This document shows, one piece after another, positions 21,097-33,800 of a DNA stretch of 64,000 nt. The notes under the pieces are model-generated. The model was not told the DNA's origin. It saw nothing but the letters and a program-made list of their open reading frames with translations, and made no database searches. Origin of the DNA: Ligustrum vulgare (taxonomy: Eukaryota > Streptophyta > Magnoliopsida > Lamiales > Oleaceae); NCBI GenBank assembly GCA_963555705.1, contig OY743190.1, positions 37,244,929 to 37,308,928 of the forward strand, given 5' to 3'. How positions within the stretch are numbered: the first letter of the stretch is position 1; the number at the start of each line of letters is the position of its first letter. A program made the position numbers and the translations under genes.

Positions 21097-22167
21097 CTAG
21101 GCATCGAAGTCGATTAAAAACACATGCAAGAAGGCTAGCGAGAGTATACCTGCGTTCCCGTCAAAATCTTTATCGACATCTTCATGTGTCATGGCGAACA
21201 CTCTGGCGTTTCCTTTCTTGTTCTGATCTACTTTCCTTTTCTGATCGGAACCCTGAGCGAGTGTGGTACAAAAATCCTGTGCAAAGTGGCCCGGCTGACC
21301 ACACTTATAACAAACTCCTTTGCCTAAAAGGCACTCTCCCTTATGCATCTTCTGGCACTTGGGACATGGGGGCATGTAGTTAGCCACTTGACCTTTGGCC
21401 GGCCCTGTGTTCTGCCTCTTGTTGGATGTCTGATTTATGTTCTGGTTATGATTTAAACGACGCCATTTCCTTTTTCCCTGCTCACTCTGTGAACCCTGGC
21501 CTTCATATTCTACACTAGCATACGCCATGGCCTGAGCTTTCTTCACTACCTCCAGATAGGTAGGGAGCTCGTGGGAACTAACTATTTGACGAATATCTAA
21601 ACGTAACCCTAGCTCGAAGCGACGAGCCTTTTTAGCCTCAATCTCCACCAGATGTGGAGCAAATCGTGATAATTCCTTGAACCTTCTCTTATAATCTGTT
21701 ATGTCCATCTCTCCCTAAGTCAAACTCAGAAACTCAGCCTCCTTATGGTCTCGTAGGGCTTGTGGGAAGAATTTGTCCTTGATCTCAACTTTAAATTCAT
21801 CCCAGGTTAAAGTTGCATGTTCTGCTTTGGTTCTAGTCCGCGATGCGGACTCTCACCAAAAGCCAGCCCTTCCAACCAACATGAACTCAACACATAAAAC
21901 CATCTTATCCTCAGGGAAAGATATGTTCCTGAAGATTTTCTCGATGGTTTGTAGCCATTCTTCAATAGCTAACGGATCATTTCTGCCATCAAATGTGGGC
22001 GGGCGGTACCTTGTAAATTGCTCTATTATTGGCACTATGGAAATTGCAGGAGTTTGCCTCAAGCTTTGAACTGCCTGAAGTAGATCCATGATAGCCATGG
22101 ATTGGGCTGTGGGGCCCTGTACTGGGGTAGCTTGCTCGGCTGCACTTTTGTTTTCGCACCTCGACAT
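21097..22167 (-). pseudogene. E2 gag
   Basis: Minus-strand gag of a plant chromovirus. Residues from the 22167 start include the retrotransposon-gag domain (RYRPPTFDGRNDP...EEWL, then a KDKFFP segment and ELSRFAPH), and near the C-terminus a CCHC zinc knuckle (CYKCGQPGHFAQDFC) preceded by a C-x-x-C...C segment. Two in-frame stops (near 21852 and 21718) break it. Gag forms the virus-like particle and packages element RNA. Downstream the protein runs into deleted pol. Confidence 0.88.
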
Positions 22168-22288
22168 TTCCTTAAGAAGAGGAGCAAAAATAGATTCAAC
22201 TTCTCGATATGTATATATACATATATTTTTTTAATCATATACCAAATAATAAAATCATTTTTATCAAAATAATATCTTTATTGGTAAT

Positions 22289-22988
22289 TCAATAGTCCTT
22301 CAAGTGAGGATACAAAAATAAGAGGGCGTAAAATGCTACATAGTTCAAAATAGGGCCTATTCTACTACCAAATTTATTAATCTGTTGGGTAATACATGAC
22401 TCAACATCCGAGAATTCCCCTAATGCTACTTCAGCATCTTCTTCAGGTTCTTCTTCTGGGTCCTCCTCGGGTTCTTCTTCTGGATCTTCTTCAGGTTCTT
22501 CTTCTTCCGGTTCTTCTTCTGGCTCTTCTTTTGGATCCTCCTCGGGATCGATCTCAGGTATTAACTCATTCTCTTGTCCTGGCTCGGGCTCTAGCTCAGC
22601 TATTGGCTCAGGTTCTGGCTCGAACATTGGTTCGAGTGCTAGTACCTCATCTGGAGAGAACCCCAAAAGGTCCTTGTGGTACATAGACCAGTATGCCACA
22701 AGTCTCTCGCAGAAAGAGTCGTAGTCGAGTTCTACGTTAATGGAAGTATTCACGTCCATGTATATCAAGCGAGCTATATCCCGTGTATTATTCGAAAAGG
22801 ACGAGATCAAATGATTGATCGACTGGAAGTCATTGGTCACATAACCGTGTTGTATAGCCTGATCACGTACGATATTCAGCTATTCTACGTGTTTGGCGAT
22901 GGTCCAATCAAGTCTAGGCCTGAAGCGTTCATAATCTCTAATAGCTTGTTCTGCTTCATTGGATATATCTCTAAGAATGGGTGCCATG
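22289..22988 (-). pseudogene. E2 accessory ORF upstream of gag with Glu/Pro-rich repeats
   Basis: A minus-strand reading frame starts at an ATG at 22988, has one stop near 22884, and is open from 22840 to 22289. The middle has about ten repeats of PEPEP/EEPEED type, making it extremely acidic. The ends are not repetitive. E1 has a diverged counterpart in the same position (27837-28384), and E3 keeps only its start codon region (about 12555). Function unknown; being a shared upstream ORF in three related elements, it is probably a family accessory protein rather than noise. Confidence 0.6.
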
Positions 22989-23345
22989 TCCTAAACCAAT
23001 TATGCAAAGTCCAATTAACTAGGGTTTTATCAATTTCTCTTAGTTAAAAATTACGAGGACATAAAATTTAAAAGCTCTTTCAAATTTATGCTCAAACTCG
23101 TTTTATTTCTTTCTTTCTTATTTCGGATACAAAACTTTTCTCATTCTTTCTCATCTAAATGTCAAAACTTTTTATTTCTCATGCATCCGAACTTAAAATA
23201 AATAAACTTCATAATAAGATCATTTACCTTTGGAGTTGGCGGAGTGAAAGATGGCAGTGACAAAAGTCGTCAAAACATTATTTATTATTATTTTAGAAAA
23301 ATTCTCTTTTGAATTTTTTTTTTTAAACAATTTTGCAAGTCTACA
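22989..23345 (-). other. E2 leader between 5' LTR and accessory ORF
   Basis: Non-coding leader. The expected primer-binding site at the LTR edge is absent: the sequence passes from a CTACAGA-like leader phrase straight into LTR sequence at about 23346. Confidence 0.6.
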
Positions 23346-24331
23346 GAAACCCGGGATGCCACTTCTTCCTTTAAAACTGAATTTATTGCGAAAAATAAAT
23401 TTAATTTTAAATCATCACATTTATTATTTGAAGACTTCAGCGGAAACTTAATCAATTTAAAATATAGGAAAATACATAAAACTTAGGTCTCAATTGTTTA
23501 AAAGAAATTAACGATAAATAATCTAATCAGTAACATTCATAAAATTGACTAAAAATTGTCATCATTTATTAAATTTTCCAATACTGCCCCTTTCATTCGC
23601 CGCCATCTCCGAGATCTACAAAAACTGTTAAAAATGGAATGAGCATTTCGAAAGAAATACTCAGTAGACTCATTGCCAATAATTAATTTACAGAATAATT
23701 TAACACACTTATGAAATCATACTATGACATCATCATCATCATCATCATAGGCTCTTTTAATAAAATCAAAGGCTCTTTAAAAATTATAGGGTGTGGGTAG
23801 TCTCGTCTCATACATTAAAGCATGTAAGTTATGCATAACATCATTTCTCATCTTATCTCATAAGAGATATTCTCGTCTCGTCTCATGCATCAAAGCATAT
23901 AAATCACGTAATTTCACATAAGACATAAATTATAATTTAAACTAATTAGTGGGGGCGAGTCTACCTTAAATCATGAGTTTGAAAAATAAAGCTGGAAAGT
24001 CACATCAATCTTCTAAATCATCAAATGTATCGCCTAGCCAAAAGAAAATTAAATAAATTTAGTATTTTGAAATATTAAAGTGACAAAATAAAGTTTCTAG
24101 GATTAAATTGAAATTTTGAAGAAATTGGAAGTTATAAAGTTTAGGGGTTGAAATAGACTTTTTCGAAAATAGTGGGCTGACTTATCAGATTTTTCAAACA
24201 ATAGGTTCAACTAACTTATTTCAAAAGTGTAGCTATTAAATTAAAGGACTTTTAAAATAAGGGGACTGAAATAGACACATTTTCAAAGCTTGGGGTTTAA
24301 AAACAAATTTCAAAAATCAAAATAATTATAT

Positions 24332-24383
<52 letters not shown>

Positions 24384-26009
24384 ATTTGCGTTACAGAGAA
24401 GAGAGGCGTGAGGGAGAGAAGCGACAAAGGTGGGCGATCAGACCATCGTCGGTTCAGTCTATCGGCGTTCTTGCATCGGCGCACCGGCGGCGATAGTGCC
24501 TCCATCATTTAGCGGCGGAGGAGGTGGGTAGAGGGTGGTGAAATGGAAAGATCCTTGGGTGATTTTTGGAGCTGAAATCCATGAGAATCAAGGCTATTTT
24601 CCGGCTAATACTCCGGTGAAAATCGAGGTGAGTGTTGGGTTACTTTCTATTTTGGTTTTCTCGGCTGTTTGGCATTGATTTTTGAAATGCGACAGTGGAG
24701 TCGAGGATGGGTGTTTGTGTGGTGGTTGTGGGATTGGTGTGGTGTTGACAGAGGGGCTTGGGCCTTTGTTGGAGGAAAGGTGCAGTAGGCAGTGGCAGTG
24801 TGGGTGGTTTTGAAATTGGCTTCGGTTGGGTGATGAATTGGTGATGTTAGTGTGGTGGTGTTCCAGTGGTTGGGTATGGGGAGTGAGGTGTTGGTGGTGT
24901 TGTTCGGTTCGACTATGGTGGTTGCAGGGCCGTGATTGAAGTTGGAGATATATGTTCGATTTGGTTTAAGTTTACAGATTGTGGTAGGATTTGGAGGTGG
25001 GGTGTGGCTGTGGCCTGGTTGGGAAATGGTGGTGGTTGAAACTTAGACGATGGAGGTTTTGTGGATAGTTGGTTGGGAGCTTACACTGGTTTGTTGACTG
25101 AAATCCTGTTGTGGTGTGATTTTGTGATAAAGATGAAGGGAAATATATCTTGTGAGTTGTCTTCTCATTTTGGTAGAATATGAATTGGGAGAGATTGAAG
25201 GGATTTACAAGGGGGCAATGGCGGATTGAGGGGGAAGAATTTTGGGAATTAACAATCATCCATAAATGGACAGCAATGAAACTTGAAGGAGGTAATTTCT
25301 GGGAAGAAAGGAAAGAAAAATGTGAGGAAATTGTGGAGAGTTGGGTTTATGCAGAAGGGCTGGATTGAGGGAAAAGATTGAGGAAAATTCAACTAAGTTG
25401 CAGGGTTTACGTGATTGAGCAGATGATGGGGAAGGAAAATTGTGTGAATTTGGGAGGATTTAGCTGGTGAATTATATGCTGGTTTTGACTCAAACTTTGG
25501 TAAGTTACGGCAGATTTTGGTTTAGACCAAAATAGTGGCCATCTGCAAGGGAATTGAGGTTGATTGAGAGGGATTGAAGAGTGATCATGGGGAAGGGAAA
25601 AATGTGCTGAATATGAAAAATGGAAGTTGGGGAGGAAATTTTGGGATTCAAATTAAAATGAATGTGAATTGGGGATTTTAAAAATAAATAAAAATCTGAG
25701 AATGAATTTAAATTGGAGATAAAATATTTTGGACTCAAATATTTAATGTTTGGACTAAGATTTTTCATTAAAGATACATTTGGAAACTTCTTAAAATTGG
25801 AATTGAACTTTAAGGATAAATAATGAAAATGAAACACTTTTAAATAAAATTCTGAAATTTGACCTAAGATTTTAAATAAATTTAATTTCACTTCATTGGG
25901 TAGACGAACATGTACTTTTAAAATAAAAGGACAAAGTCGTAGCAACACATTTTTTGAAAAAATGATATTTATTTAAATAAGTCATGGAAAATTCTCGATT
26001 GCTAAAAAA
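23346..26009 (-). repeat. E2 5' LTR
   Basis: Matches 6413-6980 + 15914-16142 + 19596-20814 and continues about 670 bases beyond. It lacks the first about 10 bases of the plus-strand edge and has a degraded other edge (GATTGCTAAAAA where GGTCGCTACA-like is expected). It contains (CT)n at 24334-24379 and a GC-rich block with several long but unrecognisable open frames on both strands, which I treat as chance. Followed by the AAACA duplication (26010-26014). Confidence 0.75.
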
Positions 26010-26559
26010 AAACAGTAAAGAGTCCTAGGTGGACCAGAAATAGACTCTATTCATCCTAATGAGAAAGTAATTGCTCATTTGAAAAAGAAAAAAGTAATTG
26101 CTCAACATCAAAATTCATACACGTATTGCCCAATAATTATCCTTCCATAAATTAAACTTTTTAATCCTAACCATATAAATTTCAAAGTTTATCATCTTCA
26201 CACACTTGGCCTTCCATTTCACAAAATTTCTGGTTTAAACTTATATTCTTTTAATCAAAAATAACTTAATATGGTTGTACCCAAATCAGCTATTTCTTGG
26301 ATCAATACTCTTAATTAATCACGATCTCCAAAACGAGTCCAATATAGATATAATAATTATCTCTCCATCAATAATTAATTACGGAACTCAAATAAAAATT
26401 ATTGTCCAAAGTTATTTTCCTTTACTCCCTCAACTTCTAAAAATTGTTAAAGGCATCTAGGTAAAAATCCGCATCACTAACTAATAATAAACCATAACAA
26501 TTCCTGACTGTTACAATCTTCTCTCCGAAAATAAATTTCATCATCGGAATTCTTATAGT

Positions 26560-27545
26560 CGGATACATATATAAAAAGAGAAATTTTGCCTTTCATTGCG
26601 TTCGAATCCTCGATCGTCGTACCTGAGTTAAAGCAAAAACTCTAGCATTCCCTTTCTTGTTCTGATAGTAGTCCTTTTTAGGTGGGTATGGCCAGAAATA
26701 TGGGGGAAGATGTCCTCCTTTGAAACATCGAAAGCAAGCATTTTTTCCAAGCAAGCACTCACCTTTATAGTTTTTACTGCATTATGGCATGGGGGAATGT
26801 TATTATTTGATTTGTTTGATCCTGACCCTGACCCTGCCCCAGTATTCGATTTCTAAATTTTTCCATCTTATTCATCTTTTTTTCGGCTCATTCTATTATC
26901 TCTTTCCAGAAGACTCGATACTTTGATGAGCAATCTGATCAATCTCAAATCTATTTGAGATTTCATGTGTAGTCTGCAATGCCCGACTATAAGTGGTGGA
27001 TTGGTGGGATGCCATTACTCCACCAATCTCAGGACGTAGTCCCAGTTCGAACCTCCTTCTTTATTTGCTTCAGGATCCACTAGACGTTGTTCATACATAG
27101 AACGTTGTTTGAATTTTTTCTTGTACTCCTCAAGCATCATCTTCCCTTGTTTAAGTTGTAGAGATTCAGTATCCTTTCAGTCCCTTAGTGATTTTGGGAA
27201 ATACTTACCCATTACTTCTTCTTTATATTGTGCCCAAGTCATAGCACATTGCTGCTCTTCCGTTCTAGTCCGTCAAGAAGATTCCCACAAGTCCGGCTGC
27301 CTCAGTCAACATAAATTTGGAACATGAAACTTTTATGTGCATTAGTGCACTCCATGTGCTTAAAAATTCACTCCAATGCTCTTAACAATTCCTCAAATAC
27401 CAATGGGTCAACTTTGCCATCAAAGGAAGGAGGCCTAAAATGCAGAATTGTTCCACAATGGTGCTTGTTGTCTACCAAGTTCATGCACCGCTCTCATCAC
27501 ATCCCTGAACATAGCTGGTTGATCTTGTTGTCTTGTCATTTCCTT
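26560..27545 (-). pseudogene. E1 gag remnant
   Basis: Minus-strand gag with many stops. Recognisable pieces: TWAQYKEEV..KYFP and EEYKKKFKQ near 27240-27110, and near 26790-26640 a degraded zinc knuckle (C-x-x-C with later positions lost) followed by a GNARVFAL segment that matches the E2 gag C-terminus (GNARVFAM). It shows that E1 and E2 belong to related families. Confidence 0.7.
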
Positions 27546-27836
27546 ATTAATTAAAATTAAATTTTATTTTAGAAACAATAGAAGACACAACCCAACATAT
27601 TCAAGGAAAAGTGCAATCTCATAAGATTTTAAATTCTTAGGAACGAAGTACAATTGGAAGACATAAATCCTAAATGAATATTAAAAACTAATTTAAGAAG
27701 GGAAAAATAAGTCGTTATTTAACTAAAAGAAAACTATCTCAAAGCTCGAGTATTCATCTTCGCCTGTCCAAAATTTCAAGTCCTAATGGTCTTCTTTGGT
27801 GGGGCTTCGTCATCCGAAGTAATGCACGATTCAGGC

Positions 27837-28384
27837 TCAGAATTGTAGCCACACCAATGAAGGAAGGTGGCTCGTATTCATGCTCGAGTTCTTACTCTGG
27901 GTCTGATTCAAGTTCAAACTCAAATTCTTGTTTCGATTCATACTCTGGTTCTGAATCAGGCTCATAATTTGGCTCCGCTCCTGGATCATGCTCCGACTCG
28001 GGTTTAGGCTCAGGCTCAAGGCTATCAATCCACCTATCCAGAAAGGTTTCACAATACAACTCGAACTCGATCCCTTCAGGGTGTTCTGGAGGATTACCCT
28101 CAAGCATGTTGTCTCTAACCACAATGCCCATGTCTCCCCACTGAGGTGGTAGCGTGTGAATAAAGCTGCTTAACAACTTGGATGGGTGTAATCTCATGTC
28201 CAACACCCTTTGTTGCAGCCCACCTTGTGAAGACTCCTTCCACATGTTCTGCAAGTGTGTGAGTTGGATCTATCTCATTGTTCTCGTATGCTTTTATAAT
28301 TGTTGGCCTATGGTTTAGGACACCTCTACATGCCATAGTCTTCCTAGCGATAATTCTAATTCTAGCCATATCTTTTACATGCAA
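27837..28384 (-). pseudogene. E1 accessory ORF with acidic repeats, frameshifted
   Basis: Two overlapping minus-strand frames (28384-28115 and 28254-27892) together make the counterpart of the E2 accessory ORF: a LAEHVEG segment like the E2 IAKHVE, then a C-terminal part rich in EPEPxPE repeats. A frameshift near 28200 separates them. Confidence 0.55.
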
Positions 28385-30238
28385 GCAGTTTTCGATTATG
28401 CTTATTCTTTTATTAATGAGAAATCAACTTATTCTTTTATTAATGAGAAATCACATACTATTTTCTTGCACTTTATTAAGATAATATCACACATCATATT
28501 ATTTCTAGACATTTCATCATAGATTCAAGCTTAAATGATTAAATCATGCTTGAAAGATAACATGGAACATAAAAATTTATCTCACATAAAAATTTATCTC
28601 ATACCTCGATTTTCCTCGGAAGGTAGTTGACTGGAGAGGGTTAAATGTCAAAGGTCTTGTTTTCAGATAATATAATATTGCACATATATTTATATTATGT
28701 TGCCCATATAAATCAAATGAGTTTATTGGTTGTAAAATATATTTTATTTTGTTTATTTTCATTGATTTGAGTAACGCGCAACTAAAGAGCATCCAGGTGA
28801 GGAGGAGAGTCACGAGTGGACTACTTAAATCCCAAATTCTTCTTAGACAAATTAAGTCTTTGTGAAAAAACCTTTAGTTTTGCTATTACACCAATCAAGA
28901 AAATTTTATCAATAATTATTCACAGTTTTTCCTTGTTTTTTACACAAAGGTAACTTAAATGGATAAATTATTGTGTAATGTTAATTTTATCATGCCACTT
29001 AAAATTATGCACAATATTCATTTAACACGTGATTAAAGATTTTTATGATTGTAAGTAATTATTTTATTATATTTTCACCCAACTAAATTAGTCAATATTA
29101 TCAATATCAACTAAGTGTGTATTTTGTAAAGCTTTTAGAAGGTCTAAAAGTACTTTAAAAAGGTTTAAAGTACTTTTAGTAAAAAATATAGAATTTTGAT
29201 TGTGATGGAAAAAATACAATTTGACTGAATAAATAACTTTTTTTAACCTGTTTTAGAGAAGCACAAATTTGTAACTTCTCAAGTAAGTACTTTTACAAAA
29301 AACTGAAATATATAATATCTTATTATGAAATCTATTGAAAATATATTATATTTCATAACTCTTATTGAAAGATTATATTTTATTGATTTATATGAAATTA
29401 CATTTTATTAATTAATAAAATATGAAATATGTTGAAAATAAATTATTTTCATAACTCGTATTGAAATATTTTATTTTATTGATTAATATTATAAAATTAT
29501 ATTTTATTAATTAATTTAATATATGATATTTATTGACAAAATATTTTCTTCTATAATGCTTATGGGAAATCTATTGAAATATTATAATTCATTAAAATAT
29601 GAAATCTTTTGAAAATAAATTGAAAATATATATTTTCATAATTCTCTATCTTTACTTCTACTTCTACTATATTAAGGGGGGGGTTTATTCAATTGGGATT
29701 TCGAAAGACATTTAAAAACTTTTTTCAATTGACTGTTTTTAATGGATTTCATTGAATTTTATTAACTTTTATGGATTTATATAGACTTTTAAAAACTTTC
29801 GTGGACATTTATTTAAAAGACTTTCATGTACTTTCAAAAACTTTTATAGATTGATTTAAAAGACTTTCAAATACTTTTAAAGACTTTTGCAGACTTTTAT
29901 TTTTTAATTGAAAAACTTAAACGTTAATAGATTAATTTTCGTATGATGTGAATATGAATCGTTAATAATAATTATATGTAAAGTGAATTACCAAAAAAAA
30001 AAAAAATACAGCATGAGAAATATAAATAGTTTTTAGACAAAGAAATATTTGTGATTAAAAAAATGGGGGAAAATAAAATCGTATTTGATATCGACATAAA
30101 AATTGTACTATGTTCATAAAAAATCTATATTGAATAAATTCCCAAAAAGAGGAGAAGGAAAGTTACTGTTCACATGACGTCATCAGTGACACAACCTGTG
30201 GTCATTAAAACGGGGTCGTTTATGTATGTGATATATTT
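28385..30238. other. E1 leader followed by AT-rich intergenic DNA
   Basis: 28385-28990 is leader-like (the CACAGTTTTTCCTTG...AAAGGTA phrase at about 28920 matches E3's duplicated leader motif). 28990-29640 is very AT-rich with scattered TATTTTATTAATTAATA repeats. 29680-29920 has short phrases of the type GACTTTCAAAAACTTTTA. No gene seen. Confidence 0.5.
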
Positions 30239-30339
30239 TCCTACTATATTAAAAGCCCCAAGACTTCTTTTACTGTTCATAATCCTTTTTTCTTCCTACC
30301 TCATCCGTCAGCTCAGCCCCAAGACTTCTTTTATAACTT

Positions 30340-30870
30340 CAGCTCAGCTCTGATATTATCCCTCCCTTCAGTTTTCCTCAGCTCAGCTTTGATATTTTTC
30401 TTGCCTTAGATCAGCTTTGATATTTTCCCTGCGCTGATCTATGATATTTATGGAAGCTGCCTTCAGCCGATCTATGATATTTATGGAAGCCAAATGAGCC
30501 ATCTCTCTCATTCCATCCTCGTAAACATTCCACGTCTTCACCTTCATACATATATTTTCCTGCTTCAACCTCTCCAAAAATCATCTTACGATCTTCACCT
30601 TCATACATATTTTTTCCTCCTTCAACCTCTCCAAATTAGTTCCTCCTATTCCTACATTTCTGCTGCTGCACGTTCCTCCTATTTTATCCCATGGTCTTCA
30701 CCTTCATACATATTTTTTCCTGCTTCCTACAATAATCCCTGCAATCATCTTACGGTCTTCACCTTCATACATATTTTATCCTGCTTCAACCTGTTCAAAT
30801 TATTTCGTGCTATTCCTACATTTCTGCTACTACACGTTCCTGATATTTTATCCCGCCTCACTGTCTTCAA
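30340..30870 (+). repeat. Degenerate tandem repeats in the Helitron leader
   Basis: 30340-30490 repeats CAGCTCAGCTTTGATATTTT-like and GATCTATGATATTTATGGAAGC phrases. 30525-30870 has four copies of CTTCACCTTCATACATATTTT...CCTGCTTCAACCT, some with a CCTATTCCTACATTTCTGCTGC block. They precede the start codon at 30884 and form a pyrimidine-rich leader. Confidence 0.75.
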
Positions 30871-30883
30871 CTTAATTCGTACG

Positions 30884-33800
30884 ATGTTAAGGTCTTTACC
30901 TTCGTCTTTCAAGCGTCCTTTGGTTGATGATACCATAGTTGCTGATGATGTTAGAAATCCCAAAAAAAGAAAGTCTGCTCGACATCGGTTTTTCAGTGAC
31001 CCAAGTGCTGGTACGTCTTGCACCTTTCCTGATCGAAGTGGCAGCACCTTTGCTAACGCTAATCATTCTACCGTCTCTTCAATGTTTTCTGGTTAGTCCT
31101 ACGTGTTTCCTATTATTTATATATTCTACAGCATGGAAATATTTGAATTCAGGTCGTTATTATGATCTTAGAAATTCTGAGCTCCTTTTTTCGCATTAGA
31201 ACCTAGGAATCATTGTACCGTCTCTGCAATCTTTTCTGGTTAGTCCTATAACCAACCTACTGTCTTCAATACATTATGATTAGTGCAAATATTTGAAATC
31301 TGGTCCTTATCGTGATCTTCAAAATTCAGAGCTCCTTCTCTAGCATTTGAACCAAGGAAAATAAGTGCTCATCCTATCTGAATTAATACAACCAGCCTAC
31401 TGTCTTTGTATATTTTTAATGTTATTGGCATTTCTCCTGTCATTCTTTGTCGTCAGCATTTTTTTTTTTGCACTCTACCAGATGCTCCAATTACTACCCA
31501 TGTATTACCTTTGCCCATGGTGTGCCTCTACTGTGGAGCCAGAAAATTTCATAAAGAAACCAAAGGTTTTTGCTGTGCAGATGGTAAAGTGAAATTGAAA
31601 TGCCATGACCCTTCTGAGGAGTTTAGAAATTTTTTTCTATCAAGTTCTGAACAAACCAAAGAATTCCTCAAATATATACGCAGTTATAACTCGAATTTCT
31701 CTATGACGTCGTTCGGAGTGCATTGTGATAAGAGTTTATTTGAGAATTACCGCGGTATCTATACATTCCGCGTTCAAGGCCAAGTATATCACTTTATAAA
31801 TCAGATTGCTGGATGCACTGAAAATCCTTCTTGCCTACAGCTATATTTCTTTGACACCGACAATGAAATACATAATAGGCTTCAGATTGGAAACATGCTA
31901 TGCGAGAGGACTTTAACACAGCTAATACATGCTTTAGATGCAAATCCATACATTAAGTTCTTTCGTAGTCTGGGTACTTGTACAGATCTAAGAAATAAGT
32001 CTATTGTAATTAGAGGTGATCCGAATGTTGACCAGACACAACACAATGTACCAACAGTTTCCCAAGTTGCTGCAATATGTATGGAAGACGATGATTCATC
32101 TACAATTTGTGCACGTGATATAGTTGTGCAATGCCATGATGGAACCTCAAAAAAAGTTCATCACTATTTTGGCTGTTATGATCCTCTACAGTATCTACTA
32201 CTGTTCCCATATGGTGAATCAGGCTGGCATCGTGGGATTAAACTGATTGATAAAAATAGGAGAACGAACTTGTTTTGTGATAATCATGATATCATGGATG
32301 CTGAAAACTTTTTTTCAACAGAAAATCTCATTGATGCAGAAACAACAGGTACTTTCCATATGACCTACTTAGTAAGATTTAGTCATATGTCCTAATGTGC
32401 TACTTTTTTCTTTTAAAACCTTTCATTCTTATTATTATAGTTTTTACTCGAAGACGTGGGAGGGCAAATGTTTTGTGTAGAGATTATTACTGTTACAAAC
32501 TACAAATAAGGCCCCTTCAAAATTCTATTCTATTGCACTCTGGTAGGCTGTTACAACAATATGTTGTTGATATGTATGTGAAGATCGAAACATCAAGACT
32601 AGACTACTTCCGCCAAAATCAAATCGCGCTAAGAGCTGAATTATATCAGGGTATTGTTGATAGTGTAGACATGGGCGAGACAAGAGGCAAAAAAGTTGGT
32701 CGTAGAATTGTTCTCCCACGAAGTTTCATAGGTAGTCCAAGAGACCTGAGAACACGCTATATGGATGCTATGAGTGTAGTTCAGAAATATGGAAAGCCTG
32801 ATATATTTTTAACCATGACTTGTAATCCAAATTGGCCTGAGATAGTTGAACAACTCCAAGAAAATGATGCTGTCCAAAATCGTCCTGATCTTGTTGATAG
32901 GATTTTTAGAGCAAAACTTGAGGAGCTAAAAGAAGATCTTCTGAAGAAACATGTGATTGGTCCTGTTGCTGCACATATATATGTCATAGAGTTCCAAAAG
33001 AGAGGCCTCCCACATGCTCACTTCTTGCTTATATTTGAAACAAATGCAAAAATCAGAACATCATCTCAAGTTGACAAAATTGTAAGTGCCGAAATCCCCA
33101 TACATTCAGAATACCCATATCTAAATACTCTCGTAAAGAAACACATGATGCATGGGCCTTGTGGTGCTCTAAATCCTAAGAATGTTTGTATGAAAAATGA
33201 TGGTCGATGCAAATTCAACTTTCCAAAGAAGTTTACTGACAGCACTGTTATAGGAAAAAATTCTTATCCTAGCTATAAACGTTCTCATGATGGTACTTCT
33301 GTAAAGGCTAGAAATCAGTTGTTAAATAATCAGTGGGTGGTCCCGTATAATCCGTATTTATTAGCAAAGTATAATTGTCATATTAATGTTGAAGTTTGTT
33401 CTTCTGTTGAAGCTGTGAAATACATGTACAAGTACATCTATAAGGGTCATGACAAGATTACTTTTTCCGTGTCTGATACAAATGATAATGATGTTTGCGA
33501 TGAGATCAAGATGTACCAATCAGCTCGCTGGGTTTCGCCTCCAGAAGCAGTGTGGAGAATTTATGCTTTCCCATTATACAGTATGAGTCCTGCTGTCATT
33601 TCGTTACAGCTTCATTTAGAAAATGGTCATTGTATTGGATATAAAGAATTTGATGATTTAGACAGGATAGTTTGTACAGATTATTACAAGCTGACTATGT
33701 TAACTCAATATTTACAAAAGAACAGAACCAGTGAATTTGCTCAGACTATATTATACAAAAATTTCCCAGAACATTTTGTTTGGGATACACAGGGCAAGAT

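Larger units (their letters stand above)
6403..26009 (-). mobile_element. E2: minus-strand chromovirus-like Ty3/gypsy element, host of E3 and E4
   Basis: The outer boundaries carry a 5-bp duplication AAACA (6398-6402 and 26010-26014). The left copy of the LTR (3' LTR, minus orientation) is 6403-6980 + 15914-16142 + 19596-about 20814, interrupted by E3 and E4. The right copy (5' LTR) is about 23346-26009. Between them are gag, an acidic accessory ORF and a trace of the chromodomain. Protease, reverse transcriptase, RNase H and integrase are deleted. The right LTR has also lost its inner terminus and the primer-binding site, so the element is immobile. Known family: TGTAAC...-type LTRs and an FEDEI/L pol tail are common in plant chromoviruses. 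Confidence 0.75.
2182..26515 (-). mobile_element. E1: 3' LTR of a minus-strand Ty3/gypsy element, split by nested insertions
   Basis: The plus-strand left edge reads TGTAACGCCCC (2182), and the right edge ends GACTGTTACA (26515). It is followed by a purine tract on the minus strand and by a pol tail reading DDEI-like, so this is the minus-strand 3' LTR. Removing the LINE (3064-6347, counting one copy of its duplication) and E2 (6403-26014) leaves about 1.4 kb of LTR: 2182-3063, 6348-6402 and 26015-26515. A fragment of the same LTR family occurs at about 13290-13397 inside E3. The internal part of E1 lies to the right (26516-28400). No 5' LTR was found. Confidence 0.6.

Noticed and set aside
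22396..22686. 96-aa plus-strand Leu-rich frame
   Set aside because: Exact shadow of the minus-strand Glu/Pro repeats.
25505..25948. 147-aa minus-strand open frame at the edge of the E2 LTR
   Set aside because: Phe/Asn/Ser-rich translation of AT-rich DNA without a recognisable domain.
29680..29930. Possible small terminal-inverted-repeat transposon beginning GGTTTATTCAATTGGG
   Set aside because: No matching inverted end or target duplication was found on the right.
30494..30883. Upstream extension of the Helitron exon 1 frame
   Set aside because: The extension is translated leader repeats. The ATG at 30884, followed by a basic N-terminus, is the better start.
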